15,686 bases of DNA from an uncultured Bacteroidota bacterium (GTDB lineage: Bacteria; Bacteroidota; Bacteroidia; Chitinophagales; Chitinophagaceae). The translations under genes were made by a program, and so were the position numbers. The stretch is from contig CAIJZG010000252.1 in NCBI GenBank assembly GCA_903825065.1, forward strand, positions 1 to 15,686, written 5' to 3'. The notes under the pieces were generated by a model. That model was given only the letters and a program-made list of their open reading frames with translations, was not told the DNA's origin and ran no database searches. This document shows, in pieces, positions 15,654 through 15,686 of the stretch. Numbering within the stretch: the stretch's first letter is position 1; the number at the start of each line of letters is the position of its first letter.

Positions 15654-15686
15654 CACTCCTCACTTTTCACTTCTCACTCCTCACTC
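15654..15686. repeat. Heptamer tandem repeat CACTYYT, truncated by the window end
   Basis: Four full units run in register: CACTCCT, CACTTTT, CACTTCT and CACTCCT. A fifth, CACTC, is cut by the window edge. CACT and the final T are invariant; only the two middle pyrimidines vary. Total repeat length is unknown because it continues to the right. It lies in non-coding sequence beyond the GH20 terminator. Confidence 0.8.

Noticed and set aside
1..15686. CRISPR array, tRNA, rRNA, transposase, phage or defence island
   Set aside because: No repeat-spacer array, cloverleaf-like sequence, terminal inverted repeats or relevant protein motifs were seen. The genes are housekeeping or envelope genes of similar base composition.

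Overview
This window is an ordinary stretch of core chromosome from a low-GC Bacteroidota, most likely of the Chitinophagaceae/Sphingobacteriia type. The grounds are protein styles typical of that phylum: a Bacteroidota-style PurM, a FtsE with a GKTGTGKSS P-loop, a carboxypeptidase-regulatory-domain outer-membrane beta-barrel protein next to a GLPGLI-family protein, and a secreted GH20 hexosaminidase. Several start regions also carry matches to the Bacteroidota -7 promoter box TAnnTTTG, and Shine-Dalgarno sequences are mostly absent. The species assignment is inference.

Layout from left to right. Positions 2-763 (+) hold the 3' part of a GT4-like glycosyltransferase that enters from the left edge. 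A palindrome lies between it and the oppositely oriented ftsE (926-1603, -), which sits downstream of purM (1652-2827, -) and could be cotranscribed with it. purM is divergent from ribF (2982-3929, +). ribF converges on holA (3936-4934, -), and one AT palindrome covers both stop codons. holA is divergent from a membrane-anchored coiled-coil protein (5054-6037, +), which ends in a clear GNRA-loop terminator. Next come an orphan sensor histidine kinase (6135-7313, +), a small acidic helical protein of unknown function converging on it (7319-7582, -), and the glycogen branching enzyme glgB (7741-9681, -). A 224-base divergent intergenic region, the longest non-coding stretch here, separates glgB from an outer-membrane beta-barrel/GLPGLI pair (9906-12677 and 12718-13458, +). 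The last gene is a secreted GH20 beta-N-acetylhexosaminidase (13625-15538, +), followed by a strong composite terminator and a CACTYYT heptamer repeat that runs off the right edge.

The genes are mostly unrelated housekeeping functions: purine synthesis, flavin cofactors, replication clamp loading, cell division/envelope ABC ATPase and glycogen branching. Envelope genes are interspersed among them. Only the outer-membrane protein/GLPGLI pair looks like a functional unit, and it has no known substrate. I see no tRNA, rRNA, CRISPR array, transposase, phage gene or defence system. I do not find convincing evidence for a new multi-gene system. The observations most worth checking are promoter boxes that abut start codons (possible leaderless mRNAs), the heptamer repeat at the right edge, the stop-codon palindromes, and the uncharacterised proteins at 5054-6037, 7319-7582 and 12718-13458.
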